Shown: positions 51,740 through 63,593, numbered from the stretch's first letter. The stretch: DNA of 64,000 nucleotides from GCA-2683825 sp965662355 (GCA_965662355.1 CBFIHP010000007.1:218859-282858), one strand, 5' to 3'. Notes: generated by a model from the sequence alone, not told the origin. Made by a program: numbers and translations.

Positions 51740-54463
51740 CTACTGAACCACGACGATGTCGAACTTGCGCTCGATGTCGAACCCGCCTGGCCCCGAGGCG
51801 ACCAGCGAGATCGAGTAGGTGCCCGGCTGGTTGTAGATGTGCGTCGGGTTTTGAAGGGTCGAGGTTCCGCCGTCGCCGAAGTCCCAAATCCATGATGTCA
51901 CGATGCCCGTGCTCATGTCGGTGGCCGAAATCGTGTGTGGAGCGGATCCCATTCCAGGACCGCCGATGAAATCGGCCGCCGGCTGGGCCTGAACGGGGGC
52001 GAAACCGAGACGCATGTCGGCCGCGTTGCACAGGGTCTGTGCTGCCGGGGTGCCTGCGATCAAGCCCTGCGAAGTGCCCACGCCCATGATCGAGGGGTCG
52101 TTGGGAATATTGAAATTGAGCGTCGTGATCCCACTCGCATCTGCGGCGCTCACGAACTGGAAAAACTGAATTCCACCGACCAAGAGCTCGCCGAGCCCCA
52201 TGACATCGACCCCTGGATTTACCTGGGACCAGATCAGCACGAACGCAAAGCTGGCGCCGGGCCGATCGCGGTGATCGATGGTCGCGATCCAGTTCATTCC
52301 CGGTATCGGCGGATCGGCGATGTAGCACGGCGGATTGACGCCACTGCCGTTTCGATAGGTAGCGCTTGCGGTGAACCCGGCTATGACGAGGTCCTTCTCG
52401 AAGACCGCGTCGAAACCACCGGGCCCCTCGACGACCAACGAGACCTCGTAGATTCCGGGGACCGTGTAATCGTGCGCAGGGTGCTGGGCGGACGATCCGT
52501 TCCCGTCACCGAAGTTCCAGGTCCGGGAAGTGATCGTACCCGTGCTTAGATCCGTGAAGTTCACCAGCAACGGTGCCGGAGCGATGGTGTTCGTGGACGT
52601 GAAGGCCGCTATCGGACGCGCGAAGTTGGGCGTGAAGCCGATCGTGAGGTCGACGGCGTTGCAGAACCTACCGGTGTTGTTGGCACTGAGGAGAATGGCC
52701 TGCGACGTACCCACGTTCCCCAGAAGACTGACATCGTTGGGCAGGTTGAAGGTGTGCGCATCGACGCCTCCAGTGGCGACCGTGAAGCTGTTCACCACCA
52801 CCGCCGAGGTGGTGTCGATCAGGAGCTCGCCAAAAGCCGTGTTCGTGCCCGGAATCCCGATCGGCCGCACGAGAATGGCCGAAACGACGGCGGCATCGAA
52901 GGCCGAACTATCGACACCCGCCATCCACGTGCCCCCGAGGACCGGCGGAGTGGAGGTATAGCAAGGCGCGTTCTCGCCGGAACCATTGCGGTAGGCTGCA
53001 ACGGCCGCGGGGTCGACCGTGACGAAACCCGGTTTCGATTCGACATCACTCCCACCCGGTCCCGTCACGGTGAGCACGACGGTGTACGTGCCCGGATTCG
53101 TGTAGGTGTGCCCTGGGTCGCTCTGGCTCGAGCCGCCGCCGTCACCGAAGTTCCAGGAATGGCTCGAAATGATCCCCGTGGAAAGATCGGTGAAGCCCAC
53201 GATCAGAGGAGCGACACCGGAGGTGGGCGAGCCACTGAACTGCGCCACCGGGCCCGGTGGATCGACCGTGATGTAGGCGAGTTTCGTCTCGCCGTCGCTG
53301 CCACCCGGCCCCGTCACGCTCAACGTGACGTTGTAGGTCCCCGCGGCATTGTACGTGTGCGCCGGACTCGCCAGCCCGGATCCACCGCCGTCGCCGAAGG
53401 TCCAGGAGTGGCTCGAGATCACGCCGCTCGATTGGTCGCTGAAGTTCACCGTCAACGGAGCCGCGCCCGAGGTCGGCGTTCCGATGAACTGCGCCACCGG
53501 AGCCGGTGGGTCGACCGTGATGTAGGCGAGTTTCGTCTCGCCGTCGCTACCACCCGGGCCCGTCACGTTCAACGTGACGTTGTAGGTCCCCGCGGCATTG
53601 TACGTGTGCGCCGGATTCACCAGTCCGGATCCGCCACCGTCGCCGAAGGTCCAGGAGTGGCTCGAGATCGAACCGCTCGATTGGTCGCTGAAGTTCACCG
53701 TCAACGGAGCCGCGCCCGAAATCGGCGATCCGCTGAACTGCGCTATCGGAGGGCCCGGGGCCTGGGGAACTTCGTGGATCTCGGCGAAGATCAGCACGAC
53801 GCGATTGACGAGGTTCAGGAAGTCCGCCTGAGCCGTCTTCGTCCCGGCTGTCGCGTAGTTGACCTGGTCCGCCGTCGACCACGTACTGGAACCCTGGTTG
53901 ATGTCGAGACGTTCCGTGACATCCTGGGTCCAGGCGAATTCGAAGGCGTTTCCACACCCTACGGCGGCGACCCCGGCGCTGCCCGCATCGACCACAATCG
54001 ATACGGTTATCGGGTCGACGAGACTCGTTGCGCTGTTGATGCTCCCGATCGGCGTCGTCTGGTCGACATTGCAATAGGTCACGGCGGCTACGGAGAATTC
54101 GGCAAAGGCACCGGTAACGTTGACGACGATCGTCGAATCGGAAGCGGCCGCGAGGGCGCTTTCCTTCAGGTACCAAAGCGAACCCAGGTACGAGAACCCA
54201 GCATCGGGCGACTCTAGCTTTTCGGCGAGCGTGAGGGTCTGCCCACCGTAAGTCACCGACGCGATGTCGTTGGCGCCCTGAGTGTTCGACTCTGCACCCA
54301 CCGTAACGACCAACAAGCGATCCGCGCCCGTACCCGCCGCGTGGGTCGTACCGGCCGTCCATCCGCCGCCTGGGCAAACGGAAACCTGAGCCGTATGGCT
54401 GGAAGCGAACGTGAGGAGTAAGAACGAGAATCCCAGAAGAATGCGAAGCGGACGAGTCAACAT
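51740..54463 (-). CDS. Secreted protein with five PKD domains and planctomycete beta domains
   Basis: The 907-residue protein has a signal peptide (LGFSFLLLTFASSHTAQ) and an N-terminal domain of ~230 residues with jelly-roll-like strands. Five PKD domains follow in pattern, each carrying W-[TNID]-FGDG[GN] (SSHSWTFGDGGGSG and variants). Two 'YRNGSG' beta domains (AAYRNGSGENAPCYTSTPPV; ATYRNGSGVNPPCYIADPPI) separate PKD 3 from 4 and 4 from 5. PKD domains are usually extracellular binding or stalk modules. No enzyme motif is seen. Two adjacent PKD units are nearly identical at DNA level. Confidence 0.9.
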   Translation of the reverse strand: MLTRPLRILLGFSFLLLTFASSHTAQVSVCPGGGWTAGTTHAAGTGADRLLVVTVGAESNTQGANDIASVTYGGQTLTLAEKLESPDAGFSYLGSLWYLKESALAAASDSTIVVNVTGAFAEFSVAAVTYCNVDQTTPIGSINSATSLVDPITVSIVVDAGSAGVAAVGCGNAFEFAWTQDVTERLDINQGSSTWSTADQVNYATAGTKTAQADFLNLVNRVVLIFAEIHEVPQAPGPPIAQFSGSPISGAAPLTVNFSDQSSGSISSHSWTFGDGGGSGLVNPAHTYNAAGTYNVTLNVTGPGGSDGETKLAYITVDPPAPVAQFIGTPTSGAAPLTVNFSDQSSGVISSHSWTFGDGGGSGLASPAHTYNAAGTYNVTLSVTGPGGSDGETKLAYITVDPPGPVAQFSGSPTSGVAPLIVGFTDLSTGIISSHSWNFGDGGGSSQSDPGHTYTNPGTYTVVLTVTGPGGSDVESKPGFVTVDPAAVAAYRNGSGENAPCYTSTPPVLGGTWMAGVDSSAFDAAVVSAILVRPIGIPGTNTAFGELLIDTTSAVVVNSFTVATGGVDAHTFNLPNDVSLLGNVGTSQAILLSANNTGRFCNAVDLTIGFTPNFARPIAAFTSTNTIAPAPLLVNFTDLSTGTITSRTWNFGDGNGSSAQHPAHDYTVPGIYEVSLVVEGPGGFDAVFEKDLVIAGFTASATYRNGSGVNPPCYIADPPIPGMNWIATIDHRDRPGASFAFVLIWSQVNPGVDVMGLGELLVGGIQFFQFVSAADASGITTLNFNIPNDPSIMGVGTSQGLIAGTPAAQTLCNAADMRLGFAPVQAQPAADFIGGPGMGSAPHTISATDMSTGIVTSWIWDFGDGGTSTLQNPTHIYNQPGTYSISLVASGPGGFDIERKFDIVVVQ
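53271..53745. repeat. Near-identical 249-bp tandem repeat of PKD units
   Basis: The sequence beginning ATGTAGGCGAGTTTCGTCTC at 53271 recurs at 53520, a period of 249 bp (83 codons), with only scattered differences over most of the unit. The repeat encodes consecutive PKD domains (minus strand) and points to recent duplication or gene conversion. Confidence 0.85.
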
Positions 54464-54718
54464 GGGCCGGGGGCAGGGGCCTTTATCGCTCCTCGGGAAG
54501 AGGAGGCGGGGTGAACGAAGGGGGGGTATGAGTCGGTCTGCTCTCTATGAGTGGTCAACTCGCCCTACTAGGATACACCTCCCCTCGAATCGAGGGGGTT
54601 GGACCTGGAATCCCTGTGGAAAACCGTTTCCTGGCGCCCAGGATCTTCCCGCACGGTTGCCCGCTGCAAGAAATGCCCTGACCGGCGACATGAAACTCGG
54701 GGAATGCTCCCAAACCTA

Positions 54719-55639
54719 ATGGATACGGAAACTCCGAACCGCTTTGCGCCGTGGATGGTGCGCCTGGTCGCCGCCTGGCTTCTCATCGGCGCCTTCTTCA
54801 AGTTGCTGGTCGGCACGCCGAACGACCTGCCCCAGGTCGTTCGCGATCTGCCCATGGAGCTCGGGTTGACGTACAGCCTGGTGATTTCGATCGAGCTGGC
54901 TCTGGGATTTTGCGCCCTGGTCAAACCCGCCTGGGCCTGGTTTTTGCTCTCTGGAGCCCTCGTGGTCTTCGACGTGATCCTGACGACGCAACTCGGAAGC
55001 GACAACTGCGGTTGCTTCGGTTCGAAGATCACCATGCCGCCCTGGTTGATGCTGACGATCGACTCGGTACTGCTCGTCGGCCTACTGCTCTCGAAACCGT
55101 GGCGCAACATGCCGCGGGCCGCGCCGGTACCGGTCGCAGTCCTCGTGATGGCGATCGGTTTTGCGATCCCGTGGATGATGGACCGGCAGGTAGGCACGGG
55201 CATCACGGCCGACGGCGACCCCGTGGACAAGCCAGGTAGAGCCTGGCTCGAGATGAACATCGAGGACTGGGTCGGCCAGGACGTTCGTGAATCCCCGCTG
55301 TCGAAGCCGCCGTTGAGCGACCACATCGACGTGGAGTCGATCATCACCGACGGCATCTGGGTGTTCTGGCGCCAGGATTGCGACCACTGCAAGGAGCACC
55401 TCGCGAACATGGTGAACACCGAGATCGGGGAGCGCATGGTCACGCTCGTTCAGCTGCGCATGCCCACCGATACGGAAGCCAACCGCGTCGTGAGCATGAT
55501 GCCGAGCGGTGGCTTCGTGCAGATGCTCACACTCCCCGAATCCATGGACTACGTGATCACGACCCCGGGCGAGATGCTGGTGGAGAACGAGAAAATCGTG
55601 GGCGCCAAGGAAGGTGTTTCCGCCGAGGAGTCTTTCTAG
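54719..55639 (+). CDS. MauE/DoxX-like membrane protein fused to a thioredoxin-like domain
   Basis: The 306-residue protein has four hydrophobic helices in the first ~125 residues with a MauE-type DNCGCFGS motif (Cys97, Cys99). A fifth helix (about 137-155) follows, then a periplasmic region with a thioredoxin-like Cys221-Asp-His-Cys224 motif (FWRQDCDHCKEHL). This pairing, a vitamin-K-epoxide-reductase/DsbB-like membrane part and a thiol-redox domain in one chain, suggests transfer of reducing or oxidising equivalents across the membrane. I prefer ATG 54719; ATG 54704 is equally possible, and the frame is open further upstream. The membrane patatin gene follows 114 bp downstream. Confidence 0.78.
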   Translation: MDTETPNRFAPWMVRLVAAWLLIGAFFKLLVGTPNDLPQVVRDLPMELGLTYSLVISIELALGFCALVKPAWAWFLLSGALVVFDVILTTQLGSDNCGCFGSKITMPPWLMLTIDSVLLVGLLLSKPWRNMPRAAPVPVAVLVMAIGFAIPWMMDRQVGTGITADGDPVDKPGRAWLEMNIEDWVGQDVRESPLSKPPLSDHIDVESIITDGIWVFWRQDCDHCKEHLANMVNTEIGERMVTLVQLRMPTDTEANRVVSMMPSGGFVQMLTLPESMDYVITTPGEMLVENEKIVGAKEGVSAEESF

Positions 55640-55753
55640 CCACGCTTCGACCGGGAGTCTGATGGAGGCATTTGGAGTGTTCAGGCTCGTCCTGGAGGCA
55701 CCTGAGGCGTTCGTTCAACTTTTCTGGCGCTCCACCCGAAAGGAGCCAACCCG

Positions 55754-57934
55754 ATGATCGTCAGCCTCCTGCTTGTCTTCGCGTTGGCCGTGCTCCTCGT
55801 CTGGTACAAGCAGCGCACGCTGTTCCTGACGGAGTATCTGTTCTTCGTCCGTATCCCCCTCGTGTTGGGATTGCTGCTCGTGTTCTTGCCGCTCTACGGT
55901 CCGGCGATGGCTTCGGATCTTCTGGGCAACGTCTTCGAGCTGGATCGCATGGGCACGGCAGTCGTCACCTTCTCCGCCCTGCTCGCCATGTGGAGTATCG
56001 CTTTTACAGGGCGCCTGATATGGATCTCCACGCCCGCGCGTTGCATGTTGTTCCTGTCCCGGGAAGAACAACGTCGCCACCGCGAGGATGACTCGCTCAA
56101 GCGGGCGACCGAGGAGCTACGTCCGAACCTGCTGTCGCCCCTGAACTACATCGCTGCCGGTGTCGTCCTCACGGGGCCACTGCTTTTTCGACTCCTGAGC
56201 TCCGCGCCCAAGTTAGAGGTCCTGATCGGTTATGGATTGGGCCTCGCCTGGGCCGTGGTCTTTCTGGTCGCCGCGCGGAACCTGCGCCTGGAAGCGCCGG
56301 CCCGGTGGTTGCTCTTGCCAGCCGCGCGCGAAATGCCGGAGGGGGTTCAGCGCTACCACCTCAGCGCTGCCTGGTTCTTCTTGATCACCGCCGTCGTCTA
56401 CGTGGGGTTCTTCGTCGCGGGGAACCCACACGTCTTCCCCTGGACGTCGGAGCACATGCCCGCCATCACCTACGTATACCTCTTGGTGATGCTGGTCGAT
56501 TGGATTCTCTCGGCCGCCTCTTTCCAGCTGGATCGCGCCCGCGCACCGCTGTTTTCGGTCGTCTTGATCCTGCTCTTTTGCTTGCAAGCGGTCCGCCCTA
56601 GCAAACACCTGTATAAGGTGGTGCCCCTTGCAGACTCGAGTGCTCCCGCCGGCGCCAGGCAAGAAAACCATGCCATCGGTGTGCTGCAGAGGTCGTGGGT
56701 AAACCGCAACGCCCCTTCCCGTGTTTGCGCCATCGCCTGCAGCGGCGGCGGTATCGTGGCCTCCTATTGGACGGCCTTCGTGCTCGAGCAACTCGAACGC
56801 GAGGCCGCCCCGCCCCAAGGCAGCTTCGGCGATCGCGTCCTCATGATGAGCTCGGTGTCCGGCGGTGGTGTCGGGGCGATGCTCTATGTCGATCGCTTCC
56901 GTCCGGACCGTACGCCACGAAGTGACATGGTCGAAGTCCGCCAGCAGGCCGGCGCCACCAGCCTCGGGGCTGCCATGTGGGGCCTCGCCTATCCGGACCT
57001 CGCCCGCCTGGCCTTGCCTTTCTTCCCGACATACGATCGCGGGTGGGCCATCGAGCGCATCTGGGGCCGACGCATGCGCGATCCCATGACCACCCTCCAC
57101 GATTGGCTCAGGGGGGTGGAAGAGGGCTGGCGCCCGCTGCTCGTCTTCAACGCGACGCACCAGGAAACGGGCGAACGACTGCTTCTCGCTCCGACCTCGA
57201 TGGGATCGTCCACCGACCGCATGCGCACGTCGCTCGCACCGGGCTACGACATGCGCGTAACGACCGCCGCCCGTCTCTCCGCGACCTTTCCCCTGGTCAT
57301 GCCCCAGGCACGGCCCGAGATCGACGCGGCCATTCTGGGCAAGGGCTATCACGTGGCCGATGGTGGCTACTACGACAACTCGGGCGTGGTGACACTGCTC
57401 GAGACGGTGCAGGACTTCGTGCAGGACTCCCAGCACTCTCCCTCGGGCCAGCCCGAGCGCATCGCCATCCTCGAGATCCGCGCCTCTCCCAGCTATTCGG
57501 AAGAGCCCGAGGAAGACGCGCGCGCCATCAAAGGCCCCTTTGCCAACGTCTCCCCCTCCGAGGGTGGTTTCTTGAACCACCTGTTTGGACCGCTGCAAAC
57601 CCTTTTCAACGTGCGTACCTCGTCCCAGTCGGCACGCAACCGTTTCGAGTCACGCCTCTTCGAAAACTCCTCGAACATTCAGCCGGTGCAGATGCGCACC
57701 TTTGTCTTCCAGCTGGGCCCCAACCAACCGCTCTCCTGGCACCTGACGGACGACGAACGCGGCATCATCGAATGCCACTGGCCCACCATGCGCCAGGACG
57801 TTTTCGACGATGTCCTTCAGGAGGCAACCGACGGTGCAGAGCGCGCCCAGGAGCGTCTACGCTGGCTGCGCATCTGCCGCGAAAAGAACGCCGAAGCCCT
57901 GAGGGAACTCCAGGGGTTTCTTTACGGCGACTGA
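55754..57934 (+). CDS. Membrane-anchored patatin-like phospholipase
   Basis: The 726-residue protein has an N-terminal membrane region of about eight hydrophobic segments (residues 1-280). The patatin domain has an oxyanion loop (CSGGG, 330-333), the nucleophile serine at 369 in MSSVSGGGVGAM and the catalytic Asp in DGGYYDN (536-542). This Ser-Asp dyad with a G-x-S-G-G-like elbow is shared with the cytosolic PLA2/patatin families, which hydrolyse acyl chains from phospholipids or wax esters. AAGGAG precedes the ATG with suitable spacing. It follows the MauE/thioredoxin gene. Confidence 0.85.
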   Translation: MIVSLLLVFALAVLLVWYKQRTLFLTEYLFFVRIPLVLGLLLVFLPLYGPAMASDLLGNVFELDRMGTAVVTFSALLAMWSIAFTGRLIWISTPARCMLFLSREEQRRHREDDSLKRATEELRPNLLSPLNYIAAGVVLTGPLLFRLLSSAPKLEVLIGYGLGLAWAVVFLVAARNLRLEAPARWLLLPAAREMPEGVQRYHLSAAWFFLITAVVYVGFFVAGNPHVFPWTSEHMPAITYVYLLVMLVDWILSAASFQLDRARAPLFSVVLILLFCLQAVRPSKHLYKVVPLADSSAPAGARQENHAIGVLQRSWVNRNAPSRVCAIACSGGGIVASYWTAFVLEQLEREAAPPQGSFGDRVLMMSSVSGGGVGAMLYVDRFRPDRTPRSDMVEVRQQAGATSLGAAMWGLAYPDLARLALPFFPTYDRGWAIERIWGRRMRDPMTTLHDWLRGVEEGWRPLLVFNATHQETGERLLLAPTSMGSSTDRMRTSLAPGYDMRVTTAARLSATFPLVMPQARPEIDAAILGKGYHVADGGYYDNSGVVTLLETVQDFVQDSQHSPSGQPERIAILEIRASPSYSEEPEEDARAIKGPFANVSPSEGGFLNHLFGPLQTLFNVRTSSQSARNRFESRLFENSSNIQPVQMRTFVFQLGPNQPLSWHLTDDERGIIECHWPTMRQDVFDDVLQEATDGAERAQERLRWLRICREKNAEALRELQGFLYGD

Positions 57935-57947
57935 GTGACGCTCCGAT

Positions 57948-59615
57948 CTACGGCGCCTTCTCCTCGGGCGAGGTGGCGACCTCGGCTTCTTTGGATTCCG
58001 CGGCGGCGCTTTCCGAGGTCTCACCGGATTCTTCCTTGGCTTTCTCCGGTGTGATCGTCTTGGTGGGCTCTTCCTTCATCAGACGACCGAAGTACTCGGG
58101 CATCTCGACACCACCGATGTCCTTCATGATCTGGAGCATCGGCGGTAGGGACGAGCCCAGACCGCGGAGGAAGTTCGAGGCGCCGTTGCCACCCTCGCCG
58201 TTCTGTCCATTGTCCCAGACGATGACCTTGTCGAACTTGACGTTCGAGATGGCGGTGGCGGCGGTCTCGGAGAGTTGCTCCAGGTGCTCGAGCATCATCA
58301 ACTGGAACGCTGATTGCGCGTCGCCGCAACTCTGGACGATGCGCTTCAGGCCGTCGCCCTTCTTGGCCAGGATCTCGAACTGGCCGCGGGCTTCTGCATC
58401 CAGCTTGAGGTAGATCGCGGTAGCTTCCGCCTCGGCGTCGATCTTCTTCATCGCCGCGGCCGCTTCGGCGTCGACGATGGTCTTGGCTTTCTGAGCCTTG
58501 GAGACGGCTTCGAACTTGGCGCGGCTTTCGGCCTCGACCTTGGTGGCCTCGGCTTCGGCGGCGCGAGCTTCGGCCAGATATTGGGCCTCGAGAACCGCGG
58601 CCTTGGCTTCGCGGTAACGCTTTTCTCCGCGCTCGTAGGCCTCGGCCTCCTGTGTACGCAGGTTGGCATTCGTCACGGCGATGGCCGCCTTGGCTTCGTT
58701 CTCGCCGGTGACAGCCTTGGCATTGGCATCGGAGACCCGGATGCGCATTTCGCGTTCTTGATGGCGAACGAGGGATTCCTGTTCGAATTGGGCGGACTGC
58801 TCGCCGACCGAACGCTCCTTCTCCAGCTCGGCAATGCGCACGGAGCGTTCGCGTTCGGCTTCCTTGGTTCCAATGTCACGGACCTTCTCGGCGTTGGCGA
58901 CCTCGATGGCGCGTTCTCGTTCGGCCTGCGCCACACCGATGGCACCCTTCTTGGTCTGCACAGCCACGTCGATCTCGGCCTGGTTGATGGCCGTGGCCGC
59001 CGCCTTGCGACCGATGGCCTCGATGTAGCCGGACTCATCGGTGATGTCGCGAATGTTGACGTTGATCAGCACGAGACCGATCTTCTTCAACTCGGGCTCG
59101 AGCGCGGACTGGACCTTCTCGAGGAAAACGTCGCGGTCCTTGTTGATCTCCTCGATCGCCATCGAGGCGATCACCTGGCGAAGCTGACCGAAGATGATGT
59201 CCTCTGCCTGCTTCATGATTTCCGCGCTCGTGAGGCCGAGCAAACGGATGGCCGCGTTGGACATGGCGTCGGTGTCCGTGCCGATGGCGACGGTGAAGAC
59301 GCTGGGGACGGAAACGCGAATGTTCTCGGAGGAGAGGGCACCCTCGAGCGGGATCTCGATCTGCATCGGATCCAGCGAGAGGTATTCGAAATCCTCGAGG
59401 ATCGGCATGATGAAAGCGCCGCCGCCGTGGAAGGTACGCGAGACGCGGCCAGCCTTGGCGCGTCCATAGACGACGAGAACTCGGTTGCTGGGGCAGCGCT
59501 TGTAGCGGCGCGCAAGCGTGACCAAGAGCCCGACCCCCGAGATTCCGAGCGCCAGAAAAACGAGCGGCCAATAGGGGTTGGCAAAAAGGTCCTGGGTAAG
59601 CAGAGCTAGGTTCAT
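57948..59615 (-). CDS. Flotillin-like SPFH-domain protein
   Basis: The 555-residue protein has one N-terminal membrane segment (FANPYWPLVFLALGISGVGLL). An SPFH domain follows (about 60-230: LDPMQIEIPLEGALSSENIR, IGLVLINVNIRDITDESGYI). A long Glu/Ala/Arg-rich coiled coil extends to about 430, and the tail is acidic and disordered. This is the flotillin/FloT architecture for membrane-microdomain scaffolding. I chose ATG 59615, where an ATGA overlap with the NfeD gene stop indicates co-translation. NfeD-flotillin pairs are a known gene neighbourhood. Confidence 0.9.
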   Translation of the reverse strand: MNLALLTQDLFANPYWPLVFLALGISGVGLLVTLARRYKRCPSNRVLVVYGRAKAGRVSRTFHGGGAFIMPILEDFEYLSLDPMQIEIPLEGALSSENIRVSVPSVFTVAIGTDTDAMSNAAIRLLGLTSAEIMKQAEDIIFGQLRQVIASMAIEEINKDRDVFLEKVQSALEPELKKIGLVLINVNIRDITDESGYIEAIGRKAAATAINQAEIDVAVQTKKGAIGVAQAERERAIEVANAEKVRDIGTKEAERERSVRIAELEKERSVGEQSAQFEQESLVRHQEREMRIRVSDANAKAVTGENEAKAAIAVTNANLRTQEAEAYERGEKRYREAKAAVLEAQYLAEARAAEAEATKVEAESRAKFEAVSKAQKAKTIVDAEAAAAMKKIDAEAEATAIYLKLDAEARGQFEILAKKGDGLKRIVQSCGDAQSAFQLMMLEHLEQLSETAATAISNVKFDKVIVWDNGQNGEGGNGASNFLRGLGSSLPPMLQIMKDIGGVEMPEYFGRLMKEEPTKTITPEKAKEESGETSESAAAESKEAEVATSPEEKAP

Positions 59616-60229
59616 GCGGATTCTCCTGCTTCTATGGAGGTAACCTCGAAGGTGGCCTCGGTGATCATCGAAACGACGCGGCACGAGCTACCGGTCGGGA
59701 GTTCGGGGCCAGATGTCACGGCTTCGAGCTCGAGACTACGCCCCTGCACGGAGACCGTGATCTTGCCCTTGCCGGCCTTGTTGGCCGGGATGCGCAGATA
59801 GACACGCGCGGTCTTCCCCAGAGCGTTCTTGGGTTGAAGGTGGCCGCTGGACTGCTGGCTTCGAAACCAACGCATCGCAAGGGCGATGAAGAACATCACG
59901 GCGAAGCCCGAGCTGAAGGCCGCCACGGCGGTCGGCAAGGGAGGCCAATCCGATGACGTGCCGGCGGCTCCAACGAGGCCGAAGAGGGTCAGGAACGCCG
60001 CCAGCCCACGAATCGAGAGAAAGCTGAGCCCGTCGCCCCCATCGAGATCATCGACACTGACGTCCGGGTCGATGTCGTCCGCATCTCCCAGCCCGAACAG
60101 ACTCAGGCCCATCTGCCCCAAGAGGACCGATCCGCCCGCGGCGGCGCAGATCAGGTAGATCTTGGTCATCGTCCAGTCGGCGAGGTTGTCCTTGCCGAAG
60201 TCGAGGATCGTGTTCCAGAAGTCTCCCAT
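59612..60229 (-). CDS. NfeD-like membrane protein (OB-fold)
   Basis: The 205-residue protein has an N-terminal amphipathic region and hydrophobic segments (LICAAAGGSVLLGQMGLSLF; FLSIRGLAAFLTLFGLVGAA; FSSGFAVMFFIALAMRWF). The C-terminal beta-rich OB-like domain (GKTARVYLRIPANKAGKGKI; TGSSCRVVSMITEATFEV) is that of short NfeD/YuaF proteins. These accompany flotillins and are thought to stabilise or regulate membrane microdomains. Its stop overlaps the flotillin ATG. Confidence 0.85.
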   Translation of the reverse strand: MGDFWNTILDFGKDNLADWTMTKIYLICAAAGGSVLLGQMGLSLFGLGDADDIDPDVSVDDLDGGDGLSFLSIRGLAAFLTLFGLVGAAGTSSDWPPLPTAVAAFSSGFAVMFFIALAMRWFRSQQSSGHLQPKNALGKTARVYLRIPANKAGKGKITVSVQGRSLELEAVTSGPELPTGSSCRVVSMITEATFEVTSIEAGESA

Positions 60230-60444
60230 AGCGCGTTCAGAGCCCCGGAGGGCCTTCCTCCCTCGGAAACGAGGCCTGCCGCCGTACCCGTCGGAGACGA
60301 GCGAATTCGGACGAACAGAGATTTCTCATGCACGGCCAGGAGAATCCTGCCGCGCGACGGCAGCGATTATTCCACGCTAGCGGGTCTCGTAAACAGCGCT
60401 CCCGGAACTTCCGATAGCTGGATGCCGGCCTATACTGGCCCCCC

Positions 60445-61236
60445 ATGCTGCTCCTCGATCTGCAGGACCTCTTCTTGGAGGTCTCAGGGGACTACGGCTA
60501 CCTATTCGCGTTCTCGGTTCTCCTCCTCTGTGGCGTCGGACTCCCTCTGCCCGAGGAGGTCACACTGATTGGCTCCGGGTTGCTCCTCTACAAGGGAGAG
60601 GTCGAGTTCTTCCCGATCGTGCTCGTCTGCTCGACCGCAATTCTCCTGGGCGACTCGGTCCCGTTCTGGCTGGGCAAGAAGTACGGCATGAACGCTTTGC
60701 AGATTCCCTGGGTGGCGCGCATTGTGCACCCCGAACGGTTCAGCCGGTTGCGACGGCGTTTCGACGAGCACGGGAACTGGGCAACCTTTGCCTGCCGCTT
60801 CTTTGCAGGAATTCGCATCCCGGGATACTTCCTCGCCGGGACCATGGATATGCGCTATTCGCGCTTCATCTTGCTCGACGGACTAGGGATTTTGATTTCG
60901 GTTCCGGCCTCGATCTTCCTCGGGAAGATCTTCGGTGGCTCGATCGACAGTCTGAAGGAGCGGGTCGCGGACATGCACCTGATCCTCGCCTTCCTGGCCC
61001 TTTCGCTGGTCCTCGTACTGATCCTGCGCCACCGCCGCCAGCCCCGCGGCATGCAAGCACCGCATCCTGCTCCGGGCACGCTCGAGGAGACCATGGCGTC
61101 GCACACCCGGAGTGAAGAGCAGGATGAAAAGCGGGATGCAGAGCAGGAGGCCGCAGGCACGGCGGAGTTCGGGCTCTCCCAGGAGCCCCTGAGCGAGCGC
61201 GAGACAAAATCGGCTCGGCGATCCGCAGTCGAGTAG
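60445..61236 (+). CDS. DedA-family membrane protein
   Basis: The 263-residue protein has the DedA/SNARE-associated core: GVGLPLPEEVTLIGSGLLLY, an amphipathic loop (WLGKKYGMNALQ), RRRFDEHGNWATFACRFFAGIR and the conserved Arg/Gly segment RIPGYFLAGTMDM. Several hydrophobic helices are present. DedA proteins act in envelope lipid handling (undecaprenyl-phosphate flipping and similar). The C-terminal 60 residues are charged and probably disordered. It is divergent from the NfeD-flotillin operon and co-directional with the membrane pyrophosphatase gene, with a 247-bp gap. Confidence 0.88.
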   Translation: MLLLDLQDLFLEVSGDYGYLFAFSVLLLCGVGLPLPEEVTLIGSGLLLYKGEVEFFPIVLVCSTAILLGDSVPFWLGKKYGMNALQIPWVARIVHPERFSRLRRRFDEHGNWATFACRFFAGIRIPGYFLAGTMDMRYSRFILLDGLGILISVPASIFLGKIFGGSIDSLKERVADMHLILAFLALSLVLVLILRHRRQPRGMQAPHPAPGTLEETMASHTRSEEQDEKRDAEQEAAGTAEFGLSQEPLSERETKSARRSAVE

Positions 61237-61322
61237 GAGCGGCCGAGAACGGGTCCCGGGAACCGGCGCAGAAAGCCCCGGCGGCGTGTGCCTCCTCCAG
61301 ATTTTGCGGATAGACTGCCCGT

Positions 61323-61352
61323 CCCAAGAACCCGCCAAAACGGCATCTTGGG
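61323..61352. other. Inverted repeat between the DedA and pyrophosphatase genes
   Basis: CCCAAGA (61323-61329) and TCTTGGG (61346-61352) can pair around an internal CCG/CGG step. No T-run follows. It may be a weak terminator for the DedA gene or a leader hairpin of the pyrophosphatase gene. The rest of 61237-61483 holds nothing else I can support. Confidence 0.3.
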
Positions 61353-61483
61353 AAACCCTCACACCAGCTCTTCCACGTCGCCCACGCAGCACGTTTTCTC
61401 CTCCATGCATCTGGCGGAAGAGCCGAAGTCCCCAGTCTTCTCCAGGTCCTACCTGACTTTCCCAGGAACGCTACCTCTCAAGG

Positions 61484-63520
<2,037 letters not shown>

Positions 63521-63593
63521 CGGGTGCTGCCGAAACCGTCGTAGACCCCCTTTTCGACCAGGAGGACTCGAACCGGAGTCCCTCCAGGAAATA

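Noticed and set aside
54599..54718. TTG-initiated N-terminal extension of the MauE/thioredoxin protein
   Set aside because: The extra 40 residues are Arg/Cys-rich and unlike the protein; ATG 54704 or 54719 gives a normal N-terminus.
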